NCBI GenBank assembly: GCA_949752795.1
Contig: OX457057.1
Location: 160,185,980-160,249,979 of the forward strand
Source: Hyperoodon ampullatus
Taxonomy: Eukaryota; Chordata; Mammalia; Artiodactyla; Ziphiidae
Reading direction: 5' to 3'
DNA length: 64,000 nt
This document shows, in pieces, positions 10,785 to 23,015 of the stretch (the first letter of the stretch is position 1; every line of letters starts with the position of its first letter). Under the pieces are notes generated by a model. It had not been told where the DNA came from, made no database searches, and saw only the letters and a list, made by a program, of their open reading frames with translations. A program made the translations under genes and the position numbers.

Positions 10785-11070
10785 TGCCGTCTCCTCACCT
10801 GACCTCCCTGCCCAGGTACCCAGTGTTAGTAGCCCATCCTATCGTCCAGGCTCAGATATGAGCAAGTCCCCATGCTCGTATCTGACTTGAGGGCATCCTC
10901 TCCTACACCAGGGAATCATCTCCCCACACTCCCATAGCAGGGGCCAAACACTATTTCAGTCTCTCTTCAACATCTCAGGGAAAGTGACCTTGTAAAACCC
11001 TAGGTCACTTCTCTGCTAGAAATGGTCCAACAGCTTCCCATCTCTCATCAAGATAAAAACAAAGACTCTA
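10785..11070 (+). repeat. L2 LINE, part 1
   Basis: Decayed L2 ('aatggtccaacagcttccca' near 11021-11040) cut by the SINE at 11071. Confidence 0.5.
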
Positions 11071-11440
11071 GACTTCCCTGGTGGTGCAGTGGTTAAGAAC
11101 CCGCCTGCCAATGCAGGGGACACAGGTTCAAGCCCTGGTCTGGGAAGATCCCACATGCTGCGGAGCAGCTAAGCCCGTGCGCCACAACTACTGAGCCTGC
11201 ACTCTAGAGCCTGTGAGCCACAACCACCGAGCCCGCATGCCACAACTACTGAAGCCCGCAAGCCTAGAGCCCGTGCTCTGCAACAAAGAGAAGCCACCAC
11301 AATGAGAAGCCCACACACCACAACAAAGAGTAGCCCCCGCTTGCTGCAACTAGAGAAAGCCCGTGCACAGCAACGAAGACCCAATGCAGCCAAAAATAAA
11401 TAATTAGATAAAGAAATTCAAACAAACAAATAGAAAAATA
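11071..11440 (+). mobile_element. CHR-type SINE, long form, inside L2
   Basis: Long CHR variant of about 370 bp with internal repeats of the 'ccacaactactgagcc' type and an end of 'aagacccaatgcagcc' plus an A-rich tail. The flanks aaacaaagactct (11058-11070 region) and aaacagaggctct (11441-11453) look like a decayed duplication, so this is an older copy. Confidence 0.9.
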
Positions 11441-11454
11441 AAACAGAGGCTCTG

Positions 11455-11915
11455 AAGTGACCCACGAGGTCCTGTGCGATCCTCCCCTCTCTCCATATCA
11501 TCTCCAACCAGTCTCCCTTTTATACCCCCTGCTCTGGCCCTACTGGCCTCCCCACCACAGGGCCTTTGCACCTGCCATTCCCCCTGCCTGATGCATTCAT
11601 TTTCCACACATCCAAAAGGCTCATTCCCTCACCTCCTTCCAATCTTCAGTTTAACATCAGCTTCTCAGTGAGGCCTTTATTTGCCACTCCATTCAAAACT
11701 GTACTGTCTTTCCCCCAACATTCCTTTCCTGTCCCTTGTTTTTCTCCAGCCAACATGCCACACATTTTACTTACTTATGAGCTGGGTCACCCCACCAGGA
11801 GGTAGACTCAGTGAGGATAAGGTTACTGATTCTGTCGGTGCACTGCTGTATCTCCAGCACCCAGACAGCACCCACCACAGGTAAGGGCTCAATAAGTATT
11901 TGTTGAATGAGTGAA
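11455..11915 (+). repeat. L2 LINE, part 2
   Basis: Continues the L2: 'cagggcctttgcacctgcca', 'tgctgtatctccagcaccca', 'gctcaataagtatttgttga'. The 3' end is intact and non-coding. Confidence 0.8.
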
Positions 11916-12767
11916 TCATGAGATCTTTAGGGCTGAGCAGGGGGCCTGGGTAATCAGCAAGTGCTTGTTCAGTAGTTGCAAGTTCCTCCTACAGCTATAC
12001 TTTCAAGGTCAAATGGTTTCATGAGCCTTGCTGTTCATAAGGGTAGGTACATGCCTTTTTATTCCTGGGGTGTGCTCTCTGCTTCTTTGATCCCAGAAGC
12101 AACAGGTTGCTCCCCTCCAGCTGAGTTAATAGTCCAGATGTTCCAACATGGGCTACAGACAAAATATGGGGAGACCCCTGCCCCTGAGTCCTTAGAAGGG
12201 CCTTAGAAGGGCCTTGAACTTCCCCAACAGTGTTCCTAACTTGAGCCCCTCCTTCCCACCCCTCCCGTGGGTATGGCTTTCGTGGCTTTCTGTGAAAGCT
12301 GGACAGTCTTTCAGCTCAGCCTTGGCTGTGGGCTGCTCTCTGGTGGTCCCCAACACGGGCATCCTGGACTCTTGACCAACACTGCAGTTCACTGCATCCC
12401 CTCCTGTTCCCTGACTGCAGAGGCCGACCCAGAAATGTCAGCCTCCTTCCTAGGGCACCAGGGAGGTGCCTGGAGCAGACAGCTTGAGCCTGTGGTTGCT
12501 TGGTTTGTCTTATGTTTTGGTTTGTGTCGTTATTTTACTATTGATGATTATTATATAATATGGACTGTCTTTTAAAAGCTTATTACTTGGATAATATATG
12601 TAAGGCAATACATGTATAAAAATCCAACTTTGAATTGTAATCTGTTCTACATTTAACTTGTGAGAAGTGGAAGGAACGGGGTATGGTTAGGGAGACAACT
12701 AATCAAGGACCCCCCTGCCCTTGGTTGGAGACCTTTTGACATTTGGTCAGAGAGTCTGCCTATGGGA
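11916..12767. other. Unassigned sequence, possible L1M remnant at its end
   Basis: A short tandem copy of ccttagaaggg lies at 12190-12210. The AT-rich segment 12520-12660 may be antisense L1M. No gene recognised. Confidence 0.35.
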
Positions 12768-12812
12768 ACACACACACACACACACACACACACAAAGACA
12801 TACACACACACA
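12768..12812 (+). repeat. (CA)n microsatellite
   Basis: Runs of CA interrupted by 'aaagacat'. Confidence 0.95.
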
Positions 12813-13199
12813 GCATTCTCAACCCAGATGGCAGGAGCCTGAGTGCCAAGTTCTGTCTGGCAAAAGACTGTCTACTTCCACTGCCAAACCATATCCAGGA
12901 TCAGAGTCACAGGAGACTAGAAATTTCTAAATGCTGGCCCTGCTGTGGCAGATACTCCCACGGTCACAGGAGGGGAATGGGTGGCCAAGGTGGACATTGG
13001 CTCCTTAATCAGTCCAATACTGGGAGGATTATCTTCTCCCAGGGTGCAGCAGGATTAGATTTTTTTTTAACTAAAATATAACTGTTTTAGAATAAACAGG
13101 AAGGTGGGAGCACTAGTGAATCTTCAGTTCTACCAGTTGTAGAAATTTTTCAATGTAATTATATCTCTTACAACTACATAGAGTAATATGAACTCCAGG

Positions 13200-13325
13200 G
13201 TAGACATTAGACATAAAACAGCTCATGTAATCCTCACAAGCGGTCTGAAAATATTATAATGTCATTTTATCCTGGTGAATGAACCGATGTTCAAATAGGT
13301 TAGAAGCTAACAGCTGGTGAGTAGT
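13200..13325 (-). repeat. MIR SINE fragment
   Basis: Reverse MIR: 'ctcatgtaatcctcacaagc', 'cattttatcctggtgaatga', 'aggttagaagctaacagctg'. Confidence 0.55.
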
Positions 13326-13357
13326 ATCCCTGTAACTATTTACATTGCACTGATCTT

Positions 13358-13468
13358 GGATGGGTGAATGGATGGATGGTTGGATGGACAGATGGATGGA
13401 TGGATGGACAGATGGATGGATAGATGGATAAGCAAATGGGTGGATGGACAGATGAAAGCACAGATGAA
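13358..13468 (+). repeat. (GGAT)n microsatellite
   Basis: About 110 bp of tggatgga-type units with periodic 'cagatggatgga' variants, so a mild higher-order pattern. Confidence 0.95.
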
Positions 13469-13615
13469 GAGCAGAAAGAAAAGGCAACTAAACCACATAA
13501 CTTCCCAGTTAAACTAACGAAATAGTTTAAAGGAATGAATTAGACTGATTAGTAATTAGCATTTCAGCAGTCAAGAAAAAGAAAAGGGAGACAGGAGGAG
13601 GAGGAACTCCTATTA

Positions 13616-13858
13616 CTAGAATCTGTGCTCTAGAGCCAGACGGCCCAGGTTCAAATCTCAGACCCACCATTTGCTAGCTGGATAACCTTGGGCTAGTTAT
13701 TTAACCTCTCTCTGCCTCTGTTTCCTCATCTGTAGAATGGGGCTATTATAACATAAGGTTTTTGTGAGAATTAAATGTGTTAATAAAATAATGTGTAAAG
13801 CATTTGGAACTTTGCCCAGCACCTAGCAAGTGCTCAATAAACGTTGCTATTGTCATCC
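13616..13858 (+). repeat. MIR SINE, nearly complete
   Basis: In order: 'ctctagagccagacggccca', 'ttcaaatctcagacccacc', 'tttcctcatctgtagaatgg', 'gtgagaattaaatgtgttaa', 'agtgctcaataaacgttgct'. The best MIR in the window. Confidence 0.92.
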
Positions 13859-14739
13859 CCATTTTGTAGGCGGAAACAGAAGCCCAAGGAGGGAGATGAT
13901 GCTTATTCTGTAATTACTCCAATCATGCCACTTCCAATATTGATGGTTGGTAACCATTTTATTCAGTCATGGGGCTGCAAGAACATTTGAGCCAAGTCTA
14001 GCCAGACGATCTTCAGTTGTGGTAAGGATCTAGATTTTAAGGAAGATCTAGATTTTTCAACTATAGCTTTTTAGATAACTTTTAAAAGGTGATGAAACAA
14101 GGCAGAGACCTCGCTTCCTCAGAGACCGATACACAGTTTCACCATTTGCTATCATAGGAGTTCGGAGAAACTTGATAGTGATTGAAAAAAAGATGGATCC
14201 GCATATTCTTAAACTGCTATAAACGTTTGTTGGGTGAATGAATGATATCGATTATCATATTACTCAAGACTCCTTATTCAAAGACTATGATAAATTCATC
14301 TCAAAATTTAAGGAATTTATTTCTTCTCAAGAAATTCCTAAAACAGATCTGGAATTCCATATCAGAAACCCCTGGAACAGATGCATTTCAGAACTGAGAA
14401 TGTCTAGAGTTTTGAGAGATATTAGAGTGCAGCTGATTTATACAATGTGATTCCCCCTGGAGGTGTGGGCTGGCACCTCATGGTCAAGCAGCCTGATAGT
14501 TCTGCAGAGAACTGTATATGTGAACTGAACATTTACATTTAGTAAATACATAAACACTATGAGCACGTCAGCATCAGCTCAGCTCAGGTTTTGCCACCAA
14601 ATTAGTTTCTTGCAAACAAATAGAAAGGCCTTGGGCTTTCAGAGCCTTTGGACGTCAGATGGCACATAGGGGATTGCGGACATGTAGTGAATAGGGAGCC
14701 CAAGCTGCTATGAAGAGCTTGGTTTGTGTCTCACCAATG
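13859..14739. other. Unassigned, repeat-poor AT-rich sequence
   Basis: Contains 'ggatctagattttaaggaag' and a similar 'agatctagatttttc' (14028-14060). A 70-codon open frame (14238-14450) has no recognisable motif. No repeat assigned. Confidence 0.4.
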
Positions 14740-14895
14740 TTGACTGAGCACTCACCACATGGGCACTGTTCTATGCTGGTTTACATGAATTGTCTCATTT
14801 GATTCTCGGAATAACTATAAAGGGTAAGTAACAGGCCCAAGGACAAGCACCAGTGAGGCGGAGCTGGTATTTAACCTTGGGCATCTGAGATCAGC
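14740..14895 (-). repeat. MIR SINE fragment
   Basis: Reverse MIR: 'gagcactcaccacatgggca', 'gtctcatttgattctcgga', 'agtaacaggcccaagga', 'tatttaaccttgggcatctg'. Confidence 0.75.
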
Positions 14896-15385
14896 CGGTG
14901 ACAGTTCCCAGCCAATGGGTCATTTCCAATATTTTTTTCTTCTTCCCTCACTTTTAATTTTTTGGTTCCTATCTTTCAATAATAGTTTTTGATATTATTT
15001 TCTCTGTGTTTTTCATTGCAATTAGTAGGTAGAGGAGGTATCACAAAAATTTTTTTTAATTATGGACTTTCATCTCATACTTTTAACAACATGGACTTTC
15101 AATCCTTTGTGAGGTTTTGGGATGTAGCAGAGTCAGCTTCTAACAAGCTTCAAACACATATGCCAGACTCACCAAGACAATCTCTAGTAAACAGAATCCT
15201 ACTGAGAATAAAGCACGGACAAAGGAAGTGAAGCGTTTACTCCAGAACCTCAGGTGGTTTGAGAAGGTTGAAATCAAGGTCTCTCTGCTCAGTTTTGCAA
15301 ATAAAGGGTCTCTTTTGGTTTTCCCAATCAAGGGATCGATCCCATTTGACTCCATACGTTTTAGGAAGCACCAACCACACGAGCG
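14896..15385. other. Unassigned sequence
   Basis: T-rich, then mixed composition. Two overlapping open frames of 70-100 codons on opposite strands have no motif. Confidence 0.35.
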
Positions 15386-15560
15386 GCATAGTGCAGGATA
15401 CCAAAGCTGTCACTTTGGAGCTGGGGGCTATGAAGTAGATGGAGAAGGCAAAGGAGGGCATTCCAGAACAAAGAAATTGCAGGGTGTATTTGGAGAATGC
15501 AGAGTGGTCTGGCAAGGCTGGAGCTGAGTGCACAGGCAAGAGGTGGAAATCAACTATTAC
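15386..15560 (-). repeat. Probable L2 LINE fragment
   Basis: 'gggcattccagaacaaag' and 'ggtctggcaaggctggagct' resemble the antisense internal L2 3' region. Low certainty. Confidence 0.4.
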
Positions 15561-17104
15561 AAAATAGTCTGGGGCTGATACTGAGGTGCTCCTAACACCA
15601 AACTGAGGAGTGTGCCCCTCACCCCAGGGGTCCTGGAAACCCCCTGGAGGCCCATAGGACAGAGCTGCCTGAGGACACTGGAGACCTGTCTGTCTTGTTC
15701 ATGGCCATACCCCCAGTATGTGGAAGGGTACCATACCCCCAGTACTGGAATAGTACACAGAGCTGGAGTTTGATGTACATTTGTTGAAAGAAGAAATCAA
15801 AGAATGAATACATGAATAGACTTACATTGGAGGACATACCTGAATGTAGAGGATGGGGAAGGAGGAGAGAGGAGGCTCTGCTAGGAATTCACAGCAAGAG
15901 TCCAGGTGTGAACTGATGAGGGAAATCAGTGGTGACGGGCATGGGGAGAAGAGGACACAGCCAGTAAACAGCGATGGCGGATGCCACAGGACTTGTCGAC
16001 CAATGGACTATGGTGTCCAAGGGCAGGAGGCCTCAAAACCACCAGACCAAGGGTCCTGATAAAGAAGAGAGAAGAGGGAGAGGGCTCTTCTCAATGGGCT
16101 TCCTGAGAGAAGAAACCTTTCAGACTTGGAGATGCAAGATACCCCAGGGCCACCCTGGAGGACAGTATTTGTATGCTCCACTCAATTGCTGTGAGGGGAG
16201 TAGCCAGAGCTGGTGAGCAAAAGTACATAGTAGCCAAAGTAAGAATGTAGTTATATGGCAGCCACGTGCAGAGATCAATCTCCCTGTGGCTCTTTTCCCT
16301 GATCACCATGCTGTCCAGGGCTTCACCTTGGAAATGTATCCCTGGAGACAGTGGGGCAGCTACAAAGTGGGAAGGGAAGCAGGGATGGAAGAGAGCTTCA
16401 GGTTCGTGGACAGCAGTGAGTGCTGCCAAGCTGGGCACTGCTGGCAGCAGCAAGGTGTTAGGGAACACAGGAGATTCAGGGAGGGCCCAGCTCATACCAG
16501 TGGAAGTTCACAGGGAGGCTTTCCAGCTGCAACAGAGCTAGAGTGGGTGGGACTGATGATAGATTTGATGCTTCCTGGAGAGAAGGCCAGAGTGGCTCCT
16601 TTTCCCATGTATAGGCATGATTCTTAGGTTTGGGGTGGCAATGTCATTACCTTGGTGTTCCCTCCACCCTGTTCCATAAACTTTGAGAGAGCCAGGGAGG
16701 AGCCAGGGGAGCCTCATGGAAAGAGCTCCTTATAGCTGTGACCCAGCCTCCAGCAGCCTCCAAGTCTACAGGCCTGGACAAGGGGCTCCAGGTAGCCCAA
16801 GAGAGACATTCAGGGTGATCCTTCTGACAACCATCTTTCAGACTTGGTCCACAAACCTCAGAAAGCTAAAATCTGATCCAGCAATGCTGGCTCCTCCAGA
16901 AAGATCCACACAGAGTCAGCGGGTCAGCCCTCCCCAAATTTATGGAGAAAGCCCAGGCTGAGTAGTGGGTGGCTCACCCAGAATCACAGAAAGAGCTAAA
17001 GAGCCCAGAGATGAACCCTAGGGAAGGGTCCTCTCTAGGAATGGCTGTTATTCATAAAACATCCCTACCATAAGATCTGGTCTCATAGGACCATACCTTT
17101 GGGT
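15561..17104. other. Unassigned sequence, possibly more decayed L2
   Basis: Gag-rich text at 15850-16100 is compatible with antisense L2 but not decisive. Open frames up to 134 codons overlap on both strands without domains. Confidence 0.35.
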
Positions 17105-17180
17105 TTTAAAGGGACACATTTATTGAGCTTACTATGTTCCAGGCTCTGTACTGAACACTGAGGATACAAAGGTGAATGTG
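17105..17180 (-). repeat. L2 LINE, part 1, split by L1-A
   Basis: Reverse L2 3' end: 'tttattgagcttactatgtt', 'ggatacaaaggtgaatgtg'. The next L2 bases (catggtccctacttttaagg) appear only at 31040, after the whole L1 block. Confidence 0.75.
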
Positions 17181-17303
17181 GCTACTTGGGGTCCAAGATG
17201 GTGGTGTAGGAAGACTCAGAACTCACCTGCTCCTATAGACAGACCAAAGCTATACCAATATATAGAGCAATTCCTCCTAAAGAAATGAGGGCTGACTGAA
17301 CAG

Positions 17304-17342
17304 CTTCTACACACACACACACACCACACACACACACACACA
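17304..17342 (+). repeat. (CA)n microsatellite in L1-A 5' UTR
   Basis: Imperfect CA run with one 'acc' interruption, inside the L1-A 5' region. Confidence 0.9.
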
Positions 17343-17999
17343 AAACAATAGAAGGACCCATAGATATGAGTAGTAGAGACAGAGACACAGTATTGATGGA
17401 AACCCCACTCCCAACATGGCGACTGCAGTATGGAGGCATATCTCTGAGGAACCCGTGTGCAGACTTGCCTACCCTGTGCTGAAGCAAAAACAACAACAAC
17501 AACAAAAAAAAAACAGCAGTTTAAAGAACACCTAGACTAGATGTGAAGGAAATCCATTTACTAACCCTAGCACATATGCCAAATGGACAGGGAACTGCTG
17601 GAACTCTCTCCAGGTGAAAGATGCTGCACAGCTCATTTTTTGCATTCCCCCTCCACCTCGATGGCATGAGTGGGAATATGGTCCAGGTGCTTTAGCCAGC
17701 CAGCCAGGGCTGACCCACTGAACCCAAGGCCCCTGGCCCACACCAGCTACAGCTGTCCTCTCAAGGTGGCCCTGGCATGGTGTGCCCTGGGTCCACCTCT
17801 GCCTGTGCTCATCCCAACTCCAGCCATCCCACCAAGGTAGCCCCAGCACAGCGTACCTCAGGACCTCCCTAGTCTACACCCACTTCAGCTCCAGCCAGCC
17901 TCCCAAAGCCAGCTGGTACATGCAGTCCACACAGGGGACATTCCTATACAAGGCCATGCCTTCAAGACCAAGAGAGGTAGCTGTTTCATCTAATTCACA

Positions 18000-18905
18000 G
18001 AAACAAAGACAGAAAGCCAAACGAAATGAGGAGACAAAGGAAAATGCTCCAAATTAAAGAAAAACATAAAGCCCCAGAAAAAAATTAAATGGAGATAAAT
18101 AATTTACCAAATAAAGAGTTCAAAGTTATGGCCATAAAGAGGCTCACCAAACTCAGGAGAAGAATGGAGGAACACTATGAGAACTTCAGCAAAGAGTTAG
18201 AAGATATAAGAAAGAACCAATCAGAGCTGAAGAATACAATAACTGAAATAGAAAATACTCTAGAGGCAATCAACAGCAGATTAGATGATACAGAAGAACA
18301 GATCAGTGATCTGAAAGACAGAAGAGTGGAAATCACCCAAACAGGACAACAAAAAGAAAAAAGAATTTTTAAAAATGAGGATAGTTTATGAGACCTCTGG
18401 GAAAACATCAAGCATACTAGCATTCACATTTTAGGGGTCCCAGAAAGGGAAAAGAGAGAGGGAAAGGGACAGAAAACTTATTTGAAGAAATAATGGCTCA
18501 AAACTTCCCTAACCTGGAGAAGGAAACAGATATTCAGGTCCAAGAAACACAGAATCCCAAACTAGATGAACCCAAAGAAATCTACACCAATACACATCCT
18601 AACTAAAATGGCAAAAGTCAAAGAGAGAATTTTAAATGCAGCAAGAGAAAAACAACAAGTCACATACAGGGGACCTCTCATAAGACTATCAGCTAATTTT
18701 TCAGCAGAAATTTCACAGGCCAGAAGGGAGTCGCATGATATATTTAAAGTTCTGAAAGGAAAAAATCTGTAACCAAGTATACTCTACCTAGAAAGGTTAA
18801 CATTTAGAATGAAGGAGAGATAAAGACTTTTCCAGACATGCAAAAACTAAAGGAGTTCATCACCACTAAACCAGCCTTACAAGAAATGTTAATGGTCTTC
18901 TTTAA
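18000..18905 (+). pseudogene. L1-A ORF1 remnant
   Basis: ORF1 encodes the RNA-binding chaperone of the L1 particle. An open segment (18089-18391, 100 codons) is Lys/Glu-rich with a heptad-like coiled-coil character (ITEIENTLEAINSRLDD, then ISDLKDR). It ends at an early TGA. Later pieces in shifted frames carry the C-terminal signature (ISQARRESHDIFKVLKGK, about 18710-18765). Stops and frameshifts show long decay. The start is uncertain because the N-terminus is degraded. Confidence 0.85.
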
Positions 18906-19054
18906 GCAGAAAAGAAAAGGCCATAACTAGAAGAAAATATATGAAAGAAAAAATCTCACTGGTAAAGGTAAATATATAGCAAAGGCAGAGGATCAGCCAC
19001 TTGAAAAACTAGTATGAAGGTTAAAAGACAAAAATAGAAATTTCAACTATTGTA

Positions 19055-19093
19055 GCTCCAGTGGTGCAATTGATTAGTGTGCGGTACTTATAA
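19055..19093 (+). pseudogene. Retroposed 5' half of tRNA-Ile(UAU)
   Basis: Thirty-nine bases read as the 5' half of a tRNA: a 7-base acceptor strand gctccag, a D arm with gtgc...gtgt and the loop aattgatta, the anticodon strand cggta, and an anticodon loop cttataa with TAT in the 34-36 position. It stops there; no 3' half and no A tail follow. It is flanked by an exact 15-bp duplication, agaaatttcaactat (19036-19050 and 19093-19107; the last A is shared), with four extra bases (tgta) on the 5' side. Compared from memory with mammalian tRNA-Ile(UAU), nearly all differences are CpG-to-TpG or CpA changes. It is inserted in the ORF1-ORF2 spacer of L1-A. The best reading is an L1-mobilised, tailless retrocopy of a tRNA half or unspliced 5' exon; it cannot make a tRNA. 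Confidence 0.82.
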
Positions 19094-19252
19094 GAAATTT
19101 CAACTATAACTACAGTAAGTAGTTAAGGCATACACAAAATAAGAGATGTAAATTATAACATCAAAAACATAAAATGTGGGTGGGAAGTAAAAATGTAGTG
19201 CATTTTAGAATGCATTCAAACTTAAGTAACTATCAGCCTAAAATAAACTGCC

Positions 19253-19292
19253 ATATATATAGATATAGATATAGATATAGATATTGATATAC
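19253..19292 (+). repeat. (TAGATA)n microsatellite in L1-A
   Basis: Repeated tagata units in the L1-A ORF1-ORF2 spacer. Confidence 0.85.
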
Positions 19293-19469
19293 ATGAGTCT
19301 CATGATAACTACAAACCAAAACCCTACAATATATAGACAATAAATAAAGAGAAAGGAACCCAAACATAAAACTAAAGAATATTATCAAACCACAAGGGAA
19401 AAAACCAAGAGAAGAAGAAAGGAAGAGAGAAGAACTACAAAAACAACCAGGAAACAATTAATAAAATGG

Positions 19470-22400
19470 CAATAAGTACATATGTATGAATAATCAAAAG
19501 ACATAGGGTAGCTGAATGGATTTTTTTTTAACATCTATATGCTGCCTACAAGAGAATCACTTCAGATTTAAAAACACACACAGACTGAAAGTGAAGGGAT
19601 GGAAAACACATTCCATGCAAATTGAAACAAAAAGAATGCTGGAGTAGCAATACTCATACCAGACAGAATAGACTTTAAAACAAAGACTATAACAAGAGAC
19701 AAAGAAGAGCATTACATAATGATAAAGGTATCAATCCAAAAAGAGAATATAACATTCATAAATGTTTATGTAACCAACATAGGAGCAGCTAAATATATAA
19801 AGCAAATTTTAATAGACATAAAGGAAGAAATTGACAGTAATACAATAATATTGGGGGACTTTAATACCTCAATAACATCAGTGGACAGATCATCTAGACC
19901 AAAAATCAATAAGGAAACATTGGCCTTAAATGACACATTAGATGAGATGAACTTAATAGATATGTATAGAACATTTTAACCAAAATCTGCAGAATGCACA
20001 TTTTTCTCAAGTACACAAGGAACATTCTCCAGGATAGATCACAAACTAGGCCACAAAAAAAGTCTCAATAAATTTAAGAAGATTGAAATCATATCAAGCA
20101 TCTTTTCCAACCACAATCAACTAGAAATCAACTATAAGAAGAAAACTGAAAAAAAGAGAAAACCCCACAAACACTGGAGGCTAAAAGCATGCTAGTAAAC
20201 AACCAATGCGTGAATGAAGAAATCAAAGAGAAAATTAAAAAATACCTTGAGACAAATGAAAATGTAAATACAACTTTCCAAAATCTATGGGACACAGTAA
20301 AAGCAATTCCAAGAGGGAAGTTCATAGTGATACAGGCCTACCTCAATAAGCAAGAAAAATCTCAAACAATCTAACCTACCATCTAAGGGAATTAGAAAAA
20401 GAAAAGTAAACAAAGTCCAAAGTCAGCATAAAGAAGGAAATAAAAAAGACCAGAGCAAAAATAAATGAAATAGAGACTCAAAAACAAATTGAAAAGATCA
20501 ATGAAACTAACTAAGAGCTGGTTCTTTAAAAAGATAAACAAAATTGACAAACCTTTAGCCAGATCTTCAAGAAAAAAAGAGAGAAGACCCAAATAAATGA
20601 AATCAGAAATGAAATGGAAGAACTTATGACCAATACCAGAGAAATACAAAGACTCATAAGAGACTACTGTGAAAATTATATGCCAACAAATTGGACAACC
20701 TAGACTAAATAAATTCCTAGACATACAATCTTCCAAGACTGAATCAGGAAGAAATAGAAAATCTGAACAGACTTATTACTAGTAGTAAAATTGAATCAGT
20801 AATCAAAAACTTCCCAAGAAACCAAGGTTCAGGACCAGATGGCTTCACAGGGGAATTCTACCAAACATTTATAGAAGACTTAATACCTATTCTTCTCAAA
20901 GTATTCCAAAAAATTGAAGAGGAAGACACACTTCCAAACTCATTCTATGAGGCCAGCATTACCCTGATACTAAAACCAGACAACTACAAAAAAAGAAAAT
21001 TACAGCCCAATATCCCTGATGAACATAGATGCAAAAGTCCTCAACAAAATATTAGCAAACTGAATTCAATACACATTAAAAGGATCATACACCATGATCA
21101 AATGGAATTTATTCCAGGGATGCAAGGATTGTTCAATATCTGCAAATCAATCAACACGACACACCACATTAACAAAATGAAGGCAGAAATCATATGATCA
21201 TCTCAATAGATGCAGAAAAAGCATTTGACAAAATTCAACATTCATTTATGATAAAAACTCTCAACACAGTGGGTATAGAGGGCATATCTCACATAATAAA
21301 GGCCATGTATGTCAAACCCACAGCTAACCTCATACTCAGTGGTGAAAAGCTGAAAGCTTTTCCTCTAAGATCAAAAACAAGACAATGATACCAACTATCA
21401 CCACTTTTATTCAATACAATATCAAAAGTCCTAGCCATAGCAATCAGACAAGCAACAGAAATAAAAGGCATCCAAATTGGAAAGGAAAAAGTAAAAATGT
21501 CACTATCTGCAGATGACATGATATTGTATAAAGAAAACCCTGAGGACTCCATCAAAAAAAATTAGAATAATTCAATAAAATTTCAGGACACTAGGGAATT
21601 CCCTGGCAGTCCAGTGGTTAGGACTCCGTGCTTTCACTGCCAAGGGCATGGGTTCAATCCCTGGTCAGGAACTAAGATCCCTCAAGCCATGCAGTGCAGC
21701 CAAAAAATAAAAATAAAAAAATAAAAAATAAATTTGCAGGATACTAAATTAATATATAGAAATATACTGCATTTCTATCCACTAAAAATGAATTATCAGA
21801 AAGAGAAATTAATAAAATAATCCCATTTACAATTGCATCAAAAAGAATAAAATACCTAGGAATAACTCTAACAAGGGAGGTGAAAGACCTATTCTCTGAA
21901 AACCATAAGACACTGATAAAATAAATTGAAGACAACAGAAATAAATGGAAAAATATACCATGCTCATAGACTGGAAGAATTAATATTGTTAAACTGTCCA
22001 TATTACACAAAGCCATCTACAGATTCAATGCAATCCTTATGAAAATACCAAAGGTGTTTTTCACAGAACAAGAATAAATAATCTTAAAATTTGTACAGAA
22101 CTACAAAAGGCCCTGAATAGCCAAAGAAATCTTGAGGAAGAAGGAAAAAGCTGGAGGTATCACACTTTTTGGTTTCAACTTACACTACAAAGCTACAGTA
22201 ATCAAAAGAGTATGGTACTGGCACAAAAACAGACATATAGATCAATGGAACAGAATAGGGAGCCCAGAAATAAACTCTTGCTTATATGGTCAGGTAATCT
22301 ATGACAAAGGAGGCAAGAATATACAGTGGGGAAATGACAGTCTCCTCAAAAATGGTGTTAGGAAAACTCAACAGTTAGATGCAAAAGAAAGAAACAGACT

Positions 22401-23015
22401 ACTTTCTTGGACTAAAGACTTAAATGTAAGACCTGAAACCGTAAAACTCCTAGAAGAAAACAAATGCAGTATGCTCTTTGACATTTGTCTTAGCAACACT
22501 TTTTTGGATCTGTCTTTTGAGGAAAGGACAACAAAAGCAAAAATAAATGGGACCTAATCAAACCAAAACTTTTTTGCACAGTGAAGGAAACCATCAATAA
22601 AATGAAAAGGCAACCTACTGAATAGGAGGAGATATTTGCAAATCATATATTCAATAAGGGGTTAATATCCAAAATATATAAACAACTCATACATCTCAAT
22701 ATCAAAAAATAATATCTGATTAAAAAATGGGCAAAAGACCTGAATAGACATTTCTCCAAAGAAGACATACAAATGGCTAACAGGTATATGAAAAGATGCT
22801 CAACATCACTAATAATCAGGGAAGTACAAATCAAAACCACAATGAGATATCACGTGACACCTGTCAGAATGGCTATTACCAAAAAGACAACACATAACAA
22901 GTATTGGTCAGGATGCGGAGAAACAGGAACCCTGGAGCACTGTCGGTAGGAATATAAATTGGTGCAGCCAGGATGGAAAACAGTATGGAAATTCTTCAAA
23001 AAAATAGAACTACCA
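19470..23015 (+). pseudogene. L1-A ORF2 remnant, part 1
   Basis: ORF2 normally encodes endonuclease plus reverse transcriptase. The endonuclease segment is readable at 19719-19979 (IILGDFNTSI, with the catalytic GDFN). The polymerase active-site region is at about 21506, where the usual FADD reads SADD (SADDMILY). The [16 protein letters not shown] block lies at 22180-22230. Multiple stops and frameshifts, a SINE at 21594 and L1-B at 23016 disrupt it. It continues at 30372. Confidence 0.88.
21594..21730 (+). mobile_element. Old CHR-related tRNA SINE, about 135 bp
   Basis: Variant family ('gggaattccctggcagtcca', 'gggttcaatccctgg', ending 'cagtgcagcc') with an A-rich tail. Imperfect duplication aatttcaggacacta (ending 21593) and aatttgcaggatacta (21731-21746). 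Inserted in L1-A ORF2 just after the polymerase motif. Confidence 0.9.

Noticed and set aside
13358..13468. Regular repeats as a CRISPR array
   Set aside because: The unit is a 4-bp GGAT microsatellite without spacers, in a mammalian genome.
14238..14450. 70-codon Asp/Ile/Phe-rich frame
   Set aside because: No domain, splice or promoter context; AT-rich DNA gives such frames by chance.
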